Assembly: GCA_964354855.1 (NCBI GenBank)
Contig: CAYHBO010000016.1
Location: 1 to 34,442, forward strand
Source: CAYHBO01 sp964354855
GTDB taxonomy: Bacteria; Babelota; Babeliae; Babelales; RVW-14
Reading direction: 5' to 3'
DNA: 34,442 nt
A model generated the notes under the pieces. The model ran no database searches. It had not been told where the DNA came from and saw only the letters and a list, made by a program, of their open reading frames with translations. Each line of letters begins with the position of its first letter. Position 1 is the first letter of the stretch. A program made the translations under genes and the position numbers. This document shows, piece by piece, positions 1 through 7,813 of this stretch.

Positions 1-17
1 GCTATAAACAATATTTT

Positions 18-620
18 TTATGCTGAACATGGTTGCACCTGGTTAAGTATACGTAGTACCTGTTGGTAGCGAGCTTTAATGAAATCATTCGTTGCTTGTT
101 TGCATTGTTCTTCTGCGATATTAATTGGTGTTTTGCCCGCTCTATCTTTAGTCGTCACCCAGTTTCTATTAATGCGCAATGCTGCTTCAACGAAAGCAAT
201 GTTGCCAATAAAAGCCATTGAATGTAAGGGAGTTGATACTTTTGGAGCTGCCAAGATAGGTGCTTGATGGTTCCAGTTTTGTATTAATTGCATATGATAG
301 AGAAATTGATTTAAGTCTTCCACAAACGATTTTTTCTCTAATAAAAAAAGATGGCTGTCGAGATCTTTATTAATGCTGTTCAGATAAGCTAATGCGCTTA
401 GTGTGAGTTCAGCGTCATTTGATTCTATACCATATAAAAGGTGATTTTTTATTATTATTATCTGATCCATGATTTCTGTGTGTAATAATTTGATCATGTC
501 TTCTTTAATTTTTTGAAAGTTTTGTTCTTTTGATTGCTTCTCCATGCCACAGATTTTGGTGTGTGGTAGAATAAGTATGATAAATAATATAAATATTGAC
601 GTTAATTTTATTTTTTTCAT
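18..620 (-). CDS. Small secreted protein with C-terminal ankyrin-like repeat
   Basis: The 200-residue product starts with a clear Sec signal: a lysine-rich MKKIK start, then a run of Ile, Leu and Phe to about residue 22, with likely cleavage near the Cys-Gly at 24-25. The middle is helical and has no motif I recognise. Residues about 130-172 read as one to two ankyrin-type units (TPLHSMAFIGN, then AGKTPINIAEE). The start is supported by a strong Shine-Dalgarno (GAGGGAAT) just upstream of the ATG. It lies 31 bases downstream of the larger ankyrin gene on the same strand, so the two probably form an operon. A host-directed binding role is an inference; only the export signal and the ankyrin-like unit are seen. 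Confidence 0.75.
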   Translation of the reverse strand: MKKIKLTSIFILFIILILPHTKICGMEKQSKEQNFQKIKEDMIKLLHTEIMDQIIIIKNHLLYGIESNDAELTLSALAYLNSINKDLDSHLFLLEKKSFVEDLNQFLYHMQLIQNWNHQAPILAAPKVSTPLHSMAFIGNIAFVEAALRINRNWVTTKDRAGKTPINIAEEQCKQATNDFIKARYQQVLRILNQVQPCSA

Positions 621-651
621 GGTATTCCCTCATTTTTTGATAAGAAATTTA

Positions 652-1734
652 TTATCTTATTCCCTCAGAAACACGTATCCAATTTCTAAAGAGTCTGAGC
701 GTTAACGTTGATTGTTTACATTTGACAGCAAGACTTAGAGGCGTTTGACCATCTTTAGTTTCTTTTTCGAGTATGGTATCGATGATTGCTTGTATTTCTG
801 TATTCGTTAAGTTTTTATTTTGTGCTTGATTGATAACGGTGTCCATGATTAGTGTAATTATTCTTATTGCACCATTATTGGTTGCTATATGAAGAGGCGA
901 TTGACCTTTATTATCAGTGGCCTTGATACTTGCTCCATGACTAATTAAGTCAAAAGCTGCTTGATATGAGCCTTCTCCTACAGCCATATGTAAAGCTGTT
1001 CGTTGATTTTTATCGGGAGTGTTGATAACGTTTTTTATGAATTTTTTTTGAGCGTCTATATCATGAGGATGCTCTTTAGCCGCTTGTCGTTTGATTCCTT
1101 CGAGTATCATATTGAATATGGTTAGATTTAAACTTCGTTTTGCCGCGTGGTGTAGAGGTGTCATCCCTAGGCAGTCTTCAGTTTTAACCGATACACCATG
1201 GTTCATGAGTTTTTTAGCAATTAAATCTTGATCGAAATTTATAGCTATATGAAGAGGACTTTGTCCGTGTTGATCGACTTCACTAAGTAATCTTTTGATC
1301 TCATCGTTTTCATTATAAATATTCTGGCTTGAGGCCTGTATCTTTACTGCTGCAATGAGAACGTCAAATTCTCTTCTGTTTCCTTTTTCTGCTGCAAGAT
1401 GAAGTGCATTTCTTCCGAAGTCGCTATATCGAGGGCTAAAAAGTTGCGTGTTTTCAAGTCTACTGATAGCCTCTTGGTGATGTGCTTTTTCTCTGGCTTC
1501 TAACCGCTTTTGGCGTGCTTGTTCTCGTTGTGTGATTGCGTCTTGTATGGCAGCTCGTCTTCTTTTTTTTTGCCTGTTCTGCCTTCTTATTCCTTCCTGT
1601 TGAATATATTCTTGTGTGATATTAGAAAGTTCATCAGGATTCCTAGGCTTACTTGAGCAGCAACCAGCTTGTATTACATTGTTTATAATGAGAGCTGCGA
1701 GTAAGCCTAAAGATATTTTTTTTATTTTTTTCAT
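652..1734 (-). CDS. Secreted ankyrin-repeat protein
   Basis: I place the start at the ATG at 1734, behind GGGGGAAT, giving 360 residues. An upstream in-frame extension would cover the promoter and bury the signal peptide. MKKIKKISLGLLAALIINN is a typical signal h-region, followed by Gly-Cys-Cys near residue 24; this is a poor lipobox, so lipidation is doubtful. Residues about 40-95 are a very basic, Arg/Gln/Glu-rich probable coiled coil. Residues about 100-350 hold roughly five to six ankyrin units with the TPLHxA-type core (RNALHLAAEKG, QSPLHIAIN, MTPLHHAAK, RTALHMAVGEG, QSPLHIATNNG, QTPLSLAVK), several separated by helical insertions. Ankyrin proteins bind other proteins; exported ones in intracellular bacteria are often effectors. 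That role is inferred here. Confidence 0.85.
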   Translation of the reverse strand: MKKIKKISLGLLAALIINNVIQAGCCSSKPRNPDELSNITQEYIQQEGIRRQNRQKKRRRAAIQDAITQREQARQKRLEAREKAHHQEAISRLENTQLFSPRYSDFGRNALHLAAEKGNRREFDVLIAAVKIQASSQNIYNENDEIKRLLSEVDQHGQSPLHIAINFDQDLIAKKLMNHGVSVKTEDCLGMTPLHHAAKRSLNLTIFNMILEGIKRQAAKEHPHDIDAQKKFIKNVINTPDKNQRTALHMAVGEGSYQAAFDLISHGASIKATDNKGQSPLHIATNNGAIRIITLIMDTVINQAQNKNLTNTEIQAIIDTILEKETKDGQTPLSLAVKCKQSTLTLRLFRNWIRVSEGIR

Positions 1735-1769
1735 GGAAATTCCCCCGTTTATATTTGATCTATTGTTTA

Positions 1770-1797
1770 ATAATAGAGTAAATATGCAACCTGTCAA
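1770..1797 (-). promoter_or_regulatory. Sigma-70-type promoter of the ankyrin operon
   Basis: On the minus strand there is a perfect TTGACA (1792-1797), a 16-base spacer and TATTAT (1770-1775). This sits about 35 bases upstream of the ATG at 1734 and is the best promoter match I found in the window. It should drive both ankyrin genes. Confidence 0.7.
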
Positions 1798-1995
1798 TTT
1801 ATATAAATAAAGCGCTTGAAATATGCTAAAATTGAAATTATCAATCTTGGGGATATGTTTTATTGAGTTTTTTTATAGGATTTCTTTTGGGTTTGCTGTT
1901 TTGCAAAATTTATCAATAACATGTATGATGGTTCCTTATGTATCCATTTCTTATATTTTCCACGTTTCTGTATTCAATTTAGGTCGAGAAAAACT

Positions 1996-3888
1996 ATGAT
2001 CATCGCTAATAATCTCTCATTGCAGCTGGGTAGCAAAGTTATTTTAGATAACGTTTCTTTTGTTTTTGCTAAAAATCAAAAAGTTGGCATTGTCGGTGCC
2101 AATGGTGCTGGAAAATCAACTTTATTAAATGTTCTTGGTGGACATATCCAGTTGGATAAAGGAAGCGTTGCCATTGAAAAAGGGCGAAAACTTGCTCATT
2201 TACCCCAAGACGTTGTGCTTCATTCAACAAAAAATGTTTTACAAGAAGCTGTTTCAGCATTAGGTGATCTTGATAAATTGCGACAACGTCTTATAGAACT
2301 TGAGCCTTTACTTGCTTCAAGTAATGAAGCGATTGAAGAGTATGCGAATATTCATGAACGGCTTATTGAAATTAATCCAGATAAAATTGAGATTGAAGCG
2401 ACACAGATTTTACAAGGGCTTGGATTCACTAAAGAGATGCTTTTAAAGCAGGTTGATAACTTGAGCGTTGGCTGGAAGATGCGTTTAGTGTTAGCTAAAT
2501 TGATGCTTGAAAAACCTGACTTCTATTTGTTTGACGAGCCGACTAATCACTTGGATATTTTTGCAAAAGACTGGTTCTTAGATTATTTAAAAACCGGTAA
2601 GACCGGCTTCTTACTTGTATCTCACGATCGTTACTTCTTAGATCATGCTTGTGACTATATTCTTGAACTTGATAATGGTGTTGGAACGTTGTACACCGGT
2701 AACTACACAACCTATGAGACATTGAAGCAGTCGCGCCTTGAGCTACAAGAATCACAGTACCAAGCACAACAAAGAAAGCGTGCACAACAATTAGAACTTG
2801 TAGAACGATTCAAAGCAAAAGCGTCAAAAGCAAAAATGGCGCAAAGTATGATGAAGAAAATTGAAAAAGAAGAGATCATTGAGAAGCCTGATACACAGGT
2901 GCGTGCGGCTCGCTTCTCCTTCCCTCCAGCTGAACGAGCAGGTAAGGTGGTGCTTACGCTTCATGATGTTGCAAAACATTTCGGAGATGAGAAAATTTTT
3001 GATCATATTTCTTTTGAAATCAATCGAGGCGATAAAGTTGCGTTGGTGGCGAGTAACGGTAAAGGTAAAAGTACGTTGCTTAACCTTATTGCAGGAAAAT
3101 ATCCATTAGAGCATGGGACGGTGCATTTTGGTCATAATGTTACCTGGGCATTCTTTGAGCAAGACCAAGAAAAATCATTGAATCGTGAAAAGACCATTGT
3201 TGATGAAGTAACTGATGCTTGTACCAATAGTGAAGCACGTCAACGTGTACGTGGCTTTTTGGGTTCATTCCTTTTTCCAGGTGATGATGTTAAGAAAAAA
3301 ATTCAGGTGTTAAGTGGTGGTGAAAAAAACCGCGTAGCCATGGTAAAAGTCTTACTACAAAATTCAAATTTCATGTTGCTAGATGAACCAACTAATCACT
3401 TGGACATTGCATCTAAACAAATTCTTTTGGCTGCGTTACAACAGTACGAAGGGACCATGTTATTCGTTTCTCACGATAGAAATTTCCTTGATGGGTTATC
3501 TACTAAAGTTCTTGAGCTTACGTCAGAAGGTGTGGTGAGTTACGAAGGTAATTACGAGTCGTATCTCTATCAAAAGAAGCAACGTGAAGAAGTTTTGTTA
3601 GCGCAAAATACTAAAGTTGAAAAACCTCAAGCAAAAGCTACTGATTCGGCAGCCGGTGTTAAAACGATTACCTCGGGGCAAGAATATGAGCTTCGTAAGA
3701 ATGTGGTAAAAATTGAGCGAATGATTGAGAAATTAGAAGCAGAACATGCTCGGTTACAGCTTAAATTTGAAACATTAGAGTATGGGACGAAACCATTTGA
3801 TGATGCGCAGAAGCGGCTGACCGATATTTCTGTTCAGATTAAAAAACTTCAGGCTGAGTGGGAAACCACGATGGCAACATTAAAATAA
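1996..3888 (+). CDS. ABC-F family ATPase (Uup/YheS-like)
   Basis: Two ABC ATPase domains are fused without membrane segments, the ABC-F layout of proteins that act on the ribosome. From the ATG at 1996 (630 residues): Walker A GANGAGKST at about 34-42, a degenerate signature LSVGW at 156-160 (Val where Gly is usual), Walker B with DEPTNHLD at about 180-187, and a charged linker at about 245-300. In domain 2, Walker A is SNGKGKST at about 353-360, the signature LSGGEKNR at about 439-446, and DEPTNHLD at about 463-470. A C-terminal coiled coil from about 560 resembles Uup/YheS tails. An in-frame extension back to 1921 is rejected because all homologues begin near MIIANNLSL. Orthology to one named ABC-F protein cannot be fixed by eye. 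Confidence 0.93.
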   Translation: MIIANNLSLQLGSKVILDNVSFVFAKNQKVGIVGANGAGKSTLLNVLGGHIQLDKGSVAIEKGRKLAHLPQDVVLHSTKNVLQEAVSALGDLDKLRQRLIELEPLLASSNEAIEEYANIHERLIEINPDKIEIEATQILQGLGFTKEMLLKQVDNLSVGWKMRLVLAKLMLEKPDFYLFDEPTNHLDIFAKDWFLDYLKTGKTGFLLVSHDRYFLDHACDYILELDNGVGTLYTGNYTTYETLKQSRLELQESQYQAQQRKRAQQLELVERFKAKASKAKMAQSMMKKIEKEEIIEKPDTQVRAARFSFPPAERAGKVVLTLHDVAKHFGDEKIFDHISFEINRGDKVALVASNGKGKSTLLNLIAGKYPLEHGTVHFGHNVTWAFFEQDQEKSLNREKTIVDEVTDACTNSEARQRVRGFLGSFLFPGDDVKKKIQVLSGGEKNRVAMVKVLLQNSNFMLLDEPTNHLDIASKQILLAALQQYEGTMLFVSHDRNFLDGLSTKVLELTSEGVVSYEGNYESYLYQKKQREEVLLAQNTKVEKPQAKATDSAAGVKTITSGQEYELRKNVVKIERMIEKLEAEHARLQLKFETLEYGTKPFDDAQKRLTDISVQIKKLQAEWETTMATLK

Positions 3889-3908
3889 ATTAATTTAGCG
3901 AGATAACG

Positions 3909-4523
3909 ATGTTTTATATTGAACTGCTGCTGTGGGCTTCACTTACGTTTTATACGGTGTGCTTCTTTCCGCAGATCATAAAAAACTATCGTGAAAAATC
4001 GACTAAAGGATTAAGCAATGTAATGCTTTTAGCGTATTACATTGCTTACATGCCAATGCTTTATTACGTTTTCTACTGTGATCTGATTCTGCCTTATAAA
4101 ATTGTTTTGCCGATCGAAGTTGGTGTCATGACCATGATGATTATGCAAAAATTTTATTACCATGGGCTTTTCTCAGACAAATTATTTTTAGTACAATTTC
4201 TTGGCATTAATTTTTTAATGGCCGCTCTCTATCCTCTTTCTCTTTATAGTCCTTATGCATTTGGTATGGGTTGTGGTTGGGTTGCTTGTGTGTTCTTTGC
4301 CATTTATCCAATTCCACAAGTAATAAAATTATATCGAACTAAAAGCGTTAAAGGTTTTAGTTTTGGGTTTGTTACGGTGCAGGCCTGTGCGTTTCTTTGT
4401 GAAGGAATTGCTGCGGTGCTTAAACATCTTCCTTTGCCAACGATCTTTATGATTGCTAAAGGATTTATCTTTTATGCTATCTTCTGTTACCAGTTCTGGT
4501 TGTATCGAAATAAAAAGTCTTAA
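3909..4523 (+). CDS. PQ-loop repeat (MtN3/SWEET-like) membrane protein
   Basis: The 204-residue hydrophobic protein has about seven predicted membrane segments and two PQ-loop repeats. The first is FFPQIIKNYREKSTKG with PQ at 21-22; the second is PIPQVIKLYRTKSVKG with PQ at 136-137. Each is followed by a Ser/Gly-rich turn and another helix, which is the 3+1+3 arrangement of the SWEET/PQ-loop superfamily. Family members move sugars or amino acids (cystinosin, SWEETs), but the substrate cannot be read from sequence. It begins 20 bases after the ABC-F stop, so it is probably cotranscribed. The Shine-Dalgarno is weak (GCGAGA). Confidence 0.85.
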   Translation: MFYIELLLWASLTFYTVCFFPQIIKNYREKSTKGLSNVMLLAYYIAYMPMLYYVFYCDLILPYKIVLPIEVGVMTMMIMQKFYYHGLFSDKLFLVQFLGINFLMAALYPLSLYSPYAFGMGCGWVACVFFAIYPIPQVIKLYRTKSVKGFSFGFVTVQACAFLCEGIAAVLKHLPLPTIFMIAKGFIFYAIFCYQFWLYRNKKS

Positions 4524-4609
4524 AGACTATCCTGATGATTTCCTTAGCTTTTTAAACAAGATAGATTTAGATTCCTGTTGGTTTGTCTGTTTTTATTGTA
4601 GGAGGTTCT

Positions 4610-5374
4610 ATGAAAAGAAATTTATTTTTATCGTTAGTGGTAACTGTTTTTACCCTGGTGTCTACTTGTTTCGGGTTATCTCAAGAAGCAAAAGACAAAG
4701 GTTTTGTGTATTTGCATGACATTGATCCAACTATCCAGACTTCACTACGTTATTTTTCGAACGAGAATTTTGTTGGAGAACGGGTTGAAGGATACAAAAA
4801 AAATGTTGTCATCATGACTAAGCAGGCTGCTGAAGCGCTTAAAAAAGTACAGGCGGCTGTTGGTAAAGATGGTTATTCATTGGTGGTCTATGATGCTTAT
4901 CGACCACAACGGGGCGTTAATCATTTCATGAAGTGGAGTAAAAATAGTTCTCAAGCAAAGAAGGTTGGTTACTATCCACGCGTGGATAAAACACGTGTCT
5001 TTGAGTTAGGTTATGTTGCAGAAAAATCAGGTCACAGTCGTGGTAGCACGGTTGATTTAACGTTGATTAAAAAAGGCCATAAGCTTTACCCAGTGAAAGA
5101 AATTAAACGTAAACTTCTTGATGGTTTTGAAATTACGGTGCTTGATGATGGGACCGTTGACATGGGTTCACATTTTGATCTGTTCGATCTTGCATCGCAT
5201 CATGAAAATAAGCTTATTGACCTGAAATTTAAGAAGCTACGTGCTTATCTTAGAGCCAAGATGGAAGAGCATGGGTTTAAGATAATCAATGAAGAATGGT
5301 GGCATTTTACGTTAAAGAATGAACCATATCCATTAACACGAGACACCAGTTATTTTGACTTTGTGGTTGAGTAG
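4610..5374 (+). CDS. Exported D-alanyl-D-alanine dipeptidase (peptidase M15D, VanX/DdpX-like)
   Basis: The enzyme should hydrolyse D-Ala-D-Ala in the periplasm. I start it at the ATG at 4610, behind a perfect GGAGG, giving 254 residues. Residues 1-22 form a signal peptide. The M15D residues are all present: YDAYRP with the conserved Arg near 98, the zinc pair in SGHSRGSTVD (His142 and Asp149), and EEWWHF with catalytic Glu229 and zinc His232. The spacing of seven and three residues matches VanX. No vanH or vanA-type ligase adjoins it, so peptidoglycan dipeptide salvage fits better than glycopeptide resistance. It follows the PQ-loop gene by 86 bases and converges on the GDPD pseudogene. Confidence 0.92.
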   Translation: MKRNLFLSLVVTVFTLVSTCFGLSQEAKDKGFVYLHDIDPTIQTSLRYFSNENFVGERVEGYKKNVVIMTKQAAEALKKVQAAVGKDGYSLVVYDAYRPQRGVNHFMKWSKNSSQAKKVGYYPRVDKTRVFELGYVAEKSGHSRGSTVDLTLIKKGHKLYPVKEIKRKLLDGFEITVLDDGTVDMGSHFDLFDLASHHENKLIDLKFKKLRAYLRAKMEEHGFKIINEEWWHFTLKNEPYPLTRDTSYFDFVVE

Positions 5375-5379
5375 CCTTT

Positions 5380-5962
5380 TTATCTTGAGCGTTTGTGTTT
5401 AGAAACATTTTCTTCAATTTTCTCTTTTCGATTTATCTTAGCTACGGTGTCTAATGCCATCTGTGGAAAATCACTTATGACGCCATCAACCTTGAGTTCT
5501 TTAAAGTGCTTCACGTCTTCAGCTTCATTAACGGTGAAAACATAAACTTTCAAACCTAATTTGTGAGCGTTACGAATAATTTTTTTGTTTGTAAAAACGG
5601 TGTTCAAAATGATTGCTTGGGCATGAGCTTTAGTGCCAAATTCCGCTAGATCAATGGGAATGCCGGTCATGGTTGCACCAATGTTTACGTTGGGGCAGTG
5701 ACTACGGAACGCTTGTAGTTCCCAATGGTTAAATGAAATGAGTGCTTGACGGTTAATAACGTCAAATACTTCATTGAGTGTTGGTATGAGCTCCTCTTGC
5801 CCAGCATCAAGGGCTTTAATTGGCGTTGCGGTGTGCGAAGACAAGAAATTTATCAGGGAGGTCTGTTTTAACGATGCGTGGTGATTTCATGGCTGATCCA
5901 TTTCCAAAAAACGTAAACAAGATGAGTAGGCTGTAGCTGTAGATGTGTAACGATTTTTTCAT
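5380..5962 (-). pseudogene. Decayed glycerophosphodiester phosphodiesterase (GDPD)
   Basis: Reading from an ATG at 5962, behind GGAG, gives a good signal peptide (MKKSLHIYSYSLLILFTFF...) and then FLVFAHRNAN and a TAA at 5816-5818. VFAHR is the GDPD active-site start (HRG in intact enzymes). In the next frame the homology resumes with IKALDAGQEELIPTLNEV and continues to the stop at 5380, ending in the typical GDPD tail (KLGLKVYVFTVNE, then KVDGVISDFP). The stretch normally between these parts, with the ENT and ExD metal-binding region, is missing. A second in-frame gap lies at VINRQ/ALISFNHW, where the ELK segment should be. Two deletions plus a frame change leave no workable catalytic site. 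The 154-codon remainder has only a TTG start. Confidence 0.82.
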
Positions 5963-6017
5963 AAAATGGCTCCAGAACAAAAGAAGTTTTTAATATCATT
6001 GATTTATCGTGCCAAAA

Positions 6018-6040
6018 AAAACTATTTTTTTTATAGTTTT
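6018..6040 (-). terminator. Possible weak terminator after the beta-helix/propeller operon
   Basis: On the minus strand AAAACTAT and ATAGTTTT (8 bp) are separated by seven A residues and followed by four more T residues, making an eight-T run. The stem overlaps the stop codon of the last propeller gene and has only one G-C pair, so folding energy is low. It is placed correctly, but strength is doubtful. Confidence 0.3.
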
Positions 6041-7791
6041 AAGTTTTCAGCATTATGCATATTTGGTTGTAGTTGCGTTACCTGTACTCCCCATCCATTT
6101 TGAATTGCTGCAAATTCCTGCGTAGCCCAGATATCAAGATCATTAATTGGATCAACTGACATGGATGTTAAATCTCCCCAACGTTGACCCATATTTCCAT
6201 TTGATGGATTAACAAACGGTCCAAAGTTGTAAGAATTACAACTGCAGGTTAGTGGGATTGGAGTGCTTAAGGTTCCGCGTGAGTCTGAATGATTACGCAT
6301 AGCGGTAACTGCGTTTGGATAGGTATTGTCACCTGAAATAGTGCATCCAATAGCAAGATCGCCATTCTGATTAGTCATGATTGATGGAATAAAATAAAAA
6401 TCTGGAAATGATGTTGATGTTGAGTCATAAAAGGTTCCATATTGAATTAAAGCGGGAACGGTTGTTTCAGTTTCTATACCGTTACCATTACCGGTTACAT
6501 CTCCCGTTAAATCAAACTGGTACCAGCGGACGCCGACGCGATCGCCGTTTGGAGTGCCAATGCCTGATTGATTAATTTGAATGTTATGGCAAACATAGAG
6601 CTGATGGTTGCGTACGTGTGGCGCGGTGAAGTTGCAACTTCCTGTTTGTAAGAAAGCACTATGGCCAAACAGGTTGCCTTTGTAGGGAGCATTTGCACTG
6701 TCTGAATATGATGGAACTGGAATGGTAATCATGTTTCCTAGAGATGGGGAGGCGGTTTCTGGATTGAGAATTCGATAAAGAAAAATATGTGTATACGTAT
6801 TATTTGAAGGATATGCGTTATTGGTAGCGTTAACGATATAACCATAATTTGGGTTTGTGTCAAAGTTATCTGCAGGAGGTGTAATACCGGAGGCAAGGGC
6901 TGGTATGGTTCCTGGTAAGATGCTATGAAATACGCTTGCAACAATCGAGTTAGTAGTTAACGAAGTTTTTTTGATAGCGAGGGTAGATGTTCCATAAAAA
7001 TTACCTTTTTTATCAAAAGTGTCGGTTGAAATATAGACGTTATGCGCATCAATAGCTAACTGTTGATAATCAAGGATTCCGGTGCCAGGGTTATTGATTT
7101 GTGGAATAATAGTCGCATTAGAAAACGTAAAAAACTTCCAGGAAGAGCAGTTCGTAATTACAGGACCATCGCTCATTGCTAATATGATGTTAGAGGGGTT
7201 TCCTGTTTTTTGATTTGTTTCTTCGCATGACATAAACCATCGATGAGAAAATCGGTCAAAATTAATACGGACATCGTTTGCTGGAACACCAAAAAAACTT
7301 GCTGCATTAAGGTTTAAAATTTCGTCGGGGAGTCCGGTTGACTTGTTAAAACTTCGAATGATGTTGTAGCTCATTAGAATGTATTGTTCGGAGCCAACCG
7401 AGCCATTTAAATTTGGTGGGATGATTAGAGGGTCTATAGCATTTGAAACCGTAGCTGCTGTAAAGTTGAGTCCAATACTAAGAGGGAGAGGTTTTCTAAA
7501 GAGAGCTATCTCATCAAGCATGAATTGGTCGTTAATGTTGTTTTCTGGCAGCGATACTGTATTAGGCATCCAATAATTTCCCCAATTGCGGCGAAATTTA
7601 TTTGGGATGATGTGTTGTTGTAATGATCGTGTGGTTTTACTATAGTTTCGATGAGTAAACGCTCGTGTCATAAGGTCTTGAGTTGTTACTGATTTTTGAT
7701 GGATAACGTTAATTGCCTGTGTAAAACTGAAACAAAAAATCATAAGAAAAAACGTTATATGTTGTATCGTGTTTTTTTGAATAAGATTCAT
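6031..7791 (-). CDS. Secreted propeller-like protein, copy P3
   Basis: This is the last gene of a six-gene operon and one of three paralogues. The ATG at 7791 follows AGGA at proper spacing and gives 586 residues with a signal peptide ending near FSFTQA. An upstream extension would cross the intergenic gap into the preceding gene and is rejected. Shared blocks are PPNLNGSVGSEQYILM near residue 120, SHRWFMSCEETN, LDYQQLAIDAHNVYIS, RNHQLYVCHN, and a C-terminal RWGDLTSMSVDP with WGVQVTQL. This order resembles bacterial secreted proteins with a PP-(D/N)-x-NG-x-VG block followed by repeated beta blades, so a beta-propeller is likely. No catalytic motif is visible; function is unknown. It is the most divergent of the three copies. 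Confidence 0.82.
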   Translation of the reverse strand: MNLIQKNTIQHITFFLMIFCFSFTQAINVIHQKSVTTQDLMTRAFTHRNYSKTTRSLQQHIIPNKFRRNWGNYWMPNTVSLPENNINDQFMLDEIALFRKPLPLSIGLNFTAATVSNAIDPLIIPPNLNGSVGSEQYILMSYNIIRSFNKSTGLPDEILNLNAASFFGVPANDVRINFDRFSHRWFMSCEETNQKTGNPSNIILAMSDGPVITNCSSWKFFTFSNATIIPQINNPGTGILDYQQLAIDAHNVYISTDTFDKKGNFYGTSTLAIKKTSLTTNSIVASVFHSILPGTIPALASGITPPADNFDTNPNYGYIVNATNNAYPSNNTYTHIFLYRILNPETASPSLGNMITIPVPSYSDSANAPYKGNLFGHSAFLQTGSCNFTAPHVRNHQLYVCHNIQINQSGIGTPNGDRVGVRWYQFDLTGDVTGNGNGIETETTVPALIQYGTFYDSTSTSFPDFYFIPSIMTNQNGDLAIGCTISGDNTYPNAVTAMRNHSDSRGTLSTPIPLTCSCNSYNFGPFVNPSNGNMGQRWGDLTSMSVDPINDLDIWATQEFAAIQNGWGVQVTQLQPNMHNAENLKL

Positions 7792-7813
7792 AAAAATCCT
7801 GTTTATATATTTT

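Noticed and set aside
1798..1995. Possible small gene between the ankyrin operon and the ABC-F gene
   Set aside because: The in-frame extension from 1921 has no ribosome-binding site and no resemblance to ABC-F N-termini. The stretch is AT-rich and looks like promoter DNA.
2543..3109. Open frames antisense or out of frame to the ABC-F gene
   Set aside because: The ABC-F frame is fully conserved with all motifs, and these are shadows without ribosome-binding sites.
5380..5844. Short intact GDPD-like gene starting at TTG
   Set aside because: The piece lacks the catalytic N-terminal region, has no Shine-Dalgarno at the TTG, and the missing signal peptide and active-site start lie just upstream in another frame. 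It is the tail of a pseudogene.
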